From Symsagittifera roscoffensis (taxonomy: Eukaryota; Xenacoelomorpha; Acoela; Convolutidae): 58,156 nt of DNA. Below, piece by piece: positions 55,066-58,156 of the stretch; positions within the stretch are counted from its first letter, which is position 1; the number at the start of each line of letters is the position of its first letter. Where the stretch lies: NCBI RefSeq assembly GCF_963678635.1, contig NW_026971125.1, positions 1 through 58,156 on the forward strand. The letters are read 5' to 3'. The translations under genes were made by a program, and so were the position numbers. The notes beneath the pieces were generated by a model. The model searched no databases. It worked only from the letters and a program-made list of their open reading frames with translations, and was not told the origin of the DNA.

Positions 55066-55142
55066 GTAAGTATGAATTAAATGAATATTACTAACTAATT
55101 AAAAAATAAACACTCACCATTCTTTATTCATGTTTTCTTTAG
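55066..55142 (+). other. Putative 77-nt 3'-UTR intron (right copy)
   Basis: Directly after TAA-CAG of the accessory ORF: GTAAGT donor, TACTAAC branch consensus and pyrimidine-rich TTTTCTTTAG acceptor. Both copies keep all three signals while the sequence between them has changed. Confidence 0.65.
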
Positions 55143-56624
55143 ATTTTTAGCCTTCATCCGACGATCACCTACAAAAACCACAAAAGACAAATAAAAAATC
55201 GCAAATTTCATCAAACAAATTTCCAAAATTCTATTAATCTCTTACACATATAAATTTATAAATTCAATACCAATGCAGTAAATTAATTTATAAAATTTTC
55301 CCCCAAAAGCAGTAAATCTACATATGATGAAAATTTGTATCTTAAAATTCCCCCATTACTAGCAGTAAATTTCCAAATTCTATGCAGTAAATTAATAAAA
55401 TGCAATTGCAGTACTAACCTTTTGATATTTTCATTCACTCGCACAGAAATTCTATCCATACTCGCACAGCTCGCCCACGAAGAATTGTTTAAAATAATGA
55501 ATTTCAGTTTCAAGTTTTCACACTCAATAACTCTAACACACGATAACAAGTTTCAAACTTTCCTTTAACCCGGTTGGAGAGGAATCATATACTAAACAAA
55601 ACTAACCAACGCAGCTTACTAAATACCACAAATCATAGAATAACAGCATGACTAAGAAAAGGAAACCAACGGTACCCAAACCGGATTAACCCAGTTTAAA
55701 ACTGGATAATTTATTCTTTTGAAGACTATTATAAAGTCTTAGAAAGAAATAATAAAACACAAAAAAGTCGAAAGACAAACCCATACCACAAACAATTTGA
55801 TTTTTGAAAAAAGGACACAACCAAAGAAACATAAGTAAAACCACAACAAACCCAACATAAAACGTTGTCACATAACAGGACCCCTCACAAAAACCGCATG
55901 AAATCATACTCCCACACCTGGCCTAACCCACCAGGAAAGGACGTCCTGAGCATGCTCTATAGCCGGCCTAACCCACCGCGCTACATCCACGCTTTGTGAC
56001 CACACCTTTATTTTTAATAAGAGCTACTCAAGGGTGAGTAACTCTTCAAAATAACCGAACTAAAACAAAAAGCTTTTGTGAAAACAACTAACTAAAATCA
56101 TGATTAAAAAATATTAAACTAATAAAAGTTTTATAAAATGTAAAATCACATGATGCAATATATAGATCAGAATACAACACCAAGGACGAACATCAAAAGA
56201 CAAGACGACCTCACTACACTCGAGAGAGAATGACCAACTACAATCGATATGCCACTCACAATCACAACTCAAAGGATTTAGAGTACGACTTGACTTCGCA
56301 GAAAAGGACTTCATTGAACTAGACCAATGACCACCTCGATGTTCAAGTATACGTACAGATCCGAGTAATCAGGCATCCCCTCCACGCACAATCTCCACGC
56401 CATTCCCAAGCTAGATCAGATACAAAGGAAGTTCTCCCTGAAGAACAGAAAAACCTGACATAGCCAACCATTCTGAAATCAGAATTGGTTTTGTTGCAAA
56501 GACTCAGTCGTTGTCACAAGGAGAAGCGAAAGAAAATTGTGATGTTCGCCAAATACCAACGTCCATCATCCATCCTTGAACTACAGAAGAACTGTTCTAA
56601 AAAACACTGTAAAACCCGGATGGG
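55143..56624 (+). other. 3' untranslated region of right element
   Basis: 1.5 kb with no supported ORF. It contains inverted repeats (CCAGTTTAAAACTGG at ~55691; AAGACT/AGTCTT at ~55722), two GGCCTAACCCACC copies (55920-55932, 55965-55977), GGACGTCC, and the stem-loop at 56019-56046. The LTR-proximal GGATGGG is the only polypurine-tract candidate and is short. Confidence 0.6.
56019..56046 (+). promoter_or_regulatory. Conserved stem-loop in 3' region
   Basis: Arms AAGAGCTACTCA and TGAGTAACTCTT around loop AGGG, one mismatch. The left copy has the same hairpin with C/T and A/G exchanged between the arms (AAGAGTTACTCA and TGAGTAGCTCTT), so pairing is maintained. Confidence 0.5.
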
Positions 56625-57032
56625 TGGAACCTGATCTAAACTATATTTTATGATTGGATAAATTAAATGTTTTACCAATGTAAAGTATTTAATATTAACC
56701 AATCATGATCCATCTAACTAACAACCCACTTATTTGTAAGTGCTGAAGTTACTTGTAATTTCAGCACCAGAGAGATTTGAATTTAACTTAGAAATTAGTT
56801 GGACTCTCCCGAGCACTTCAGCAGCCGCAATAAACCAGTATACCCTAGATCTATTGAGCCTAGCAGAGACTAGTTAAACAACCTGAGACTAGATAGTATA
56901 AGAGTAAGATTAGGATCGGTATTAGACTAAGAAGTTGCACGAATCTATCCGGCCGAAAATAAGATAGCGTGACGAGCAGACGGTGTACCCTATCCGAAAT
57001 TACTCTATGAGTTACACTTCGGTTCTAACTCA
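56625..57032 (+). repeat. 3' LTR of right element (408 bp)
   Basis: Identical by eye to 38185-38592. AATAAA at 56829-56834. Confidence 0.95.
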
Positions 57033-57036
57033 AAGT
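57033..57036. repeat. Target-site duplication AAGT (right element, 3' side)
   Basis: Matches 38181-38184. Confidence 0.85.
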
Positions 57037-57253
57037 AGTCGATCAAAACTTGAAGATAGCCACCTATTACAAAAAAGTTTTAAAAAAAGAAGCTTTCTGG
57101 GGGCAACCGCCTAGCGGGCTGTGTGTATGTATGCGTAGCTAAGACTGCTTCCTTCTTCCACGAACGCTACTTGGTTGTCTTCGCGTGTAAAGCTGTGATT
57201 GCCCAAAAAAACTATATCTTTAAAGATCTTGCAAAAAAAAGGTTATCTTTAAA

Positions 57254-57363
57254 GGAGGTTATCTTGCAAGATCTTGCAAGAATCTTGCAAGATCTTTTAA
57301 AGAGATGCATCCTCTTTAAAAGAATCTTGCAAGATTCTTGCAAGATCTTGCAAGATAACCTCC
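57254..57363. repeat. 110-bp near-perfect foldback built from ATCTTGCAAGAT
   Basis: Arms of 51 and 52 nt (57254-57304 and 57312-57363) are complementary except for one extra A and flank a 7-nt loop ATGCATC. Each arm contains several ATCTTGCAAGAT units that are palindromes themselves. The outer ends are GGAGGTTATC and GATAACCTCC. It resembles a small foldback/MITE-type element or cruciform-prone DNA. Confidence 0.75.
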
Positions 57364-58156
57364 CTTGATCGACTAGGGTGGGCACATATTATACTATAGC
57401 AGCCTTATGTGTAATTCTTTAAGACCAGTTATATCGTAGCTGCTCTTTAATTCATTATCTTATACTTCCGTGGTAACATCCTCCGCTCCCTGACGCGGCT
57501 CACGGATGAACCGAGGAGATCTTAACAGGCCTAATGATTGACCACAAAAGGAGTGATTGAACTTGCTTTGAAATCTTGTTAAACTAAGCAGAATGTTGTC
57601 CTTGTACATGCTAGGTAACTCGGTTGGATCTAAAATATCGGAAAGACCGTCCTCTCAATGCTGAAGACGAGAAGCTCCAAAGAACTGCCATCTTTCCGAA
57701 CACACGTTGGTTAAACTTCCATGCAACGGTTTTCCTAATGATTTCTCGAAGATGGTAGGTTTTCTATTTGTGCTTTTATCCGACCCAATTCGGCTACGGA
57801 GCACGATGAATTATTCAACGCTTATCACAGTTGAGCTTGAACCCCGACTTGAACAGCCCTGATTTCCTGATTTTGTGGCATGTAAGAAAAAAGGTCATTT
57901 TTTCTTCTTATTTTATTGAAACTCCCACGAATGAAACGTGAAACTATTTGATAAATAACCTGCTTGGGAGCGGAATAGTTACTTAAACCAGGGCGTTCTA
58001 TGGGACATAATCAGCTTAGCGATGTTCACTTTATGTTTCCGGCATGTACCGCAAGGGTGATCGATGGAACTCTGTAGTCAATACAAACAAAATATAGCAA
58101 AGCTTCAAGTTATAAACGAGAACCTTTAGTTTATCCCTTAAGCGTGTCGCAGGTTC
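57364..58156. other. Unassigned flank
   Basis: About 0.8 kb of more balanced base composition. No exon, RNA gene or repeat recognised. The missing upstream ZP exon was not found here. Confidence 0.4.

Larger units (their letters stand above)
38185..57032 (+). mobile_element. Right giant Ty3/gypsy-like retroelement, apparently complete (18.8 kb)
   Basis: Flanked by 408-bp LTRs identical by eye and an AAGT duplication, so insertion is recent. The internal region encodes a 155-aa basic ORF, single-frame Gag-Pol, two small membrane ORFs, an ATG-less ORF, Env and a 597-aa accessory ORF, all open. The coding strand is strikingly A-rich and G-poor. The size is far above the usual 5-10 kb of gypsy elements. 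Coding outside gag-pol (about 5.3 kb of ORFs in the 3' third) is what makes it unusual. It is inserted antisense to the ZP gene, about 0.7 kb upstream of the first visible exon. Confidence 0.95.

Noticed and set aside
57123-57368. 81-codon ORF on the plus strand
   Set aside because: Its second half is simply the ATCTTGCAAGAT foldback read as codons.
1-58156. CRISPR arrays, bacterial operons or rRNA genes
   Set aside because: No regularly spaced identical repeats with unique spacers and no rRNA signatures. The sequence is clearly eukaryotic, with spliceosomal introns.

Overview
The window looks like intronic DNA of an AT-rich animal (metazoan) genome. The host signal is one multi-exon gene on the minus strand (about 26.5-37.5 kb). 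It encodes a zona pellucida (ZP) domain membrane protein: GT-AG introns with consistent phases, the conserved ZP cysteines, a furin site and a transmembrane exon. I cannot name the species from the sequence.

Most of the window is two copies, in opposite orientation, of one unusually large LTR retroelement of the Ty3/gypsy (Metaviridae) type with retrovirus-like organisation. The right copy (+ strand, 38185-57032, 18.8 kb) looks complete. It has two 408-bp TG...CA LTRs that are identical by eye, an AAGT target-site duplication, a PBS-like site, a long structured leader and an open coding set. The left copy (- strand, 5076-25302) has identical 410-bp LTRs and a CTAT target duplication, but is rearranged. 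The PBS-side leader is missing and a 1.9-kb host repeat sits in its place; that repeat recurs outside the 3' LTR. Its gag-pol also carries a 1-nt deletion.

Element gene order (5' to 3'): a possible 77-aa ORF in the leader (right copy only); a 155-aa basic protein; a 2740-aa single-frame Gag-Pol (Gag, CCHC knuckle, aspartic protease, RT, RNase H, integrase with GPY/F module); two overlapping 76- and 62-aa membrane ORFs; a 379-codon reading frame with no ATG; an 872-aa envelope-like glycoprotein; and a 597/599-aa protein of unknown function that overlaps env by ATGA. A short intron with perfect consensus sites follows 3 nt after the last stop codon. Every ORF downstream of pol is open in both copies, so this looks like a functional accessory module and not decay.

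Region by region: 1-575 partial dispersed repeat; 585-2275 tandem AT-rich repeat full of TTATAATCGATTATAA-type palindromes; 3155-5075 host repeat X; 5076-25302 left element; 25303-38184 ZP gene exons and introns, including a GC-richer block at 31.3-33.4 kb; 38185-57032 right element; 57037-58156 flank with a 110-bp near-perfect foldback. Both elements appear to lie in introns of the same ZP gene: the left after the TM exon and in gene sense, the right upstream of the first visible exon and antisense.
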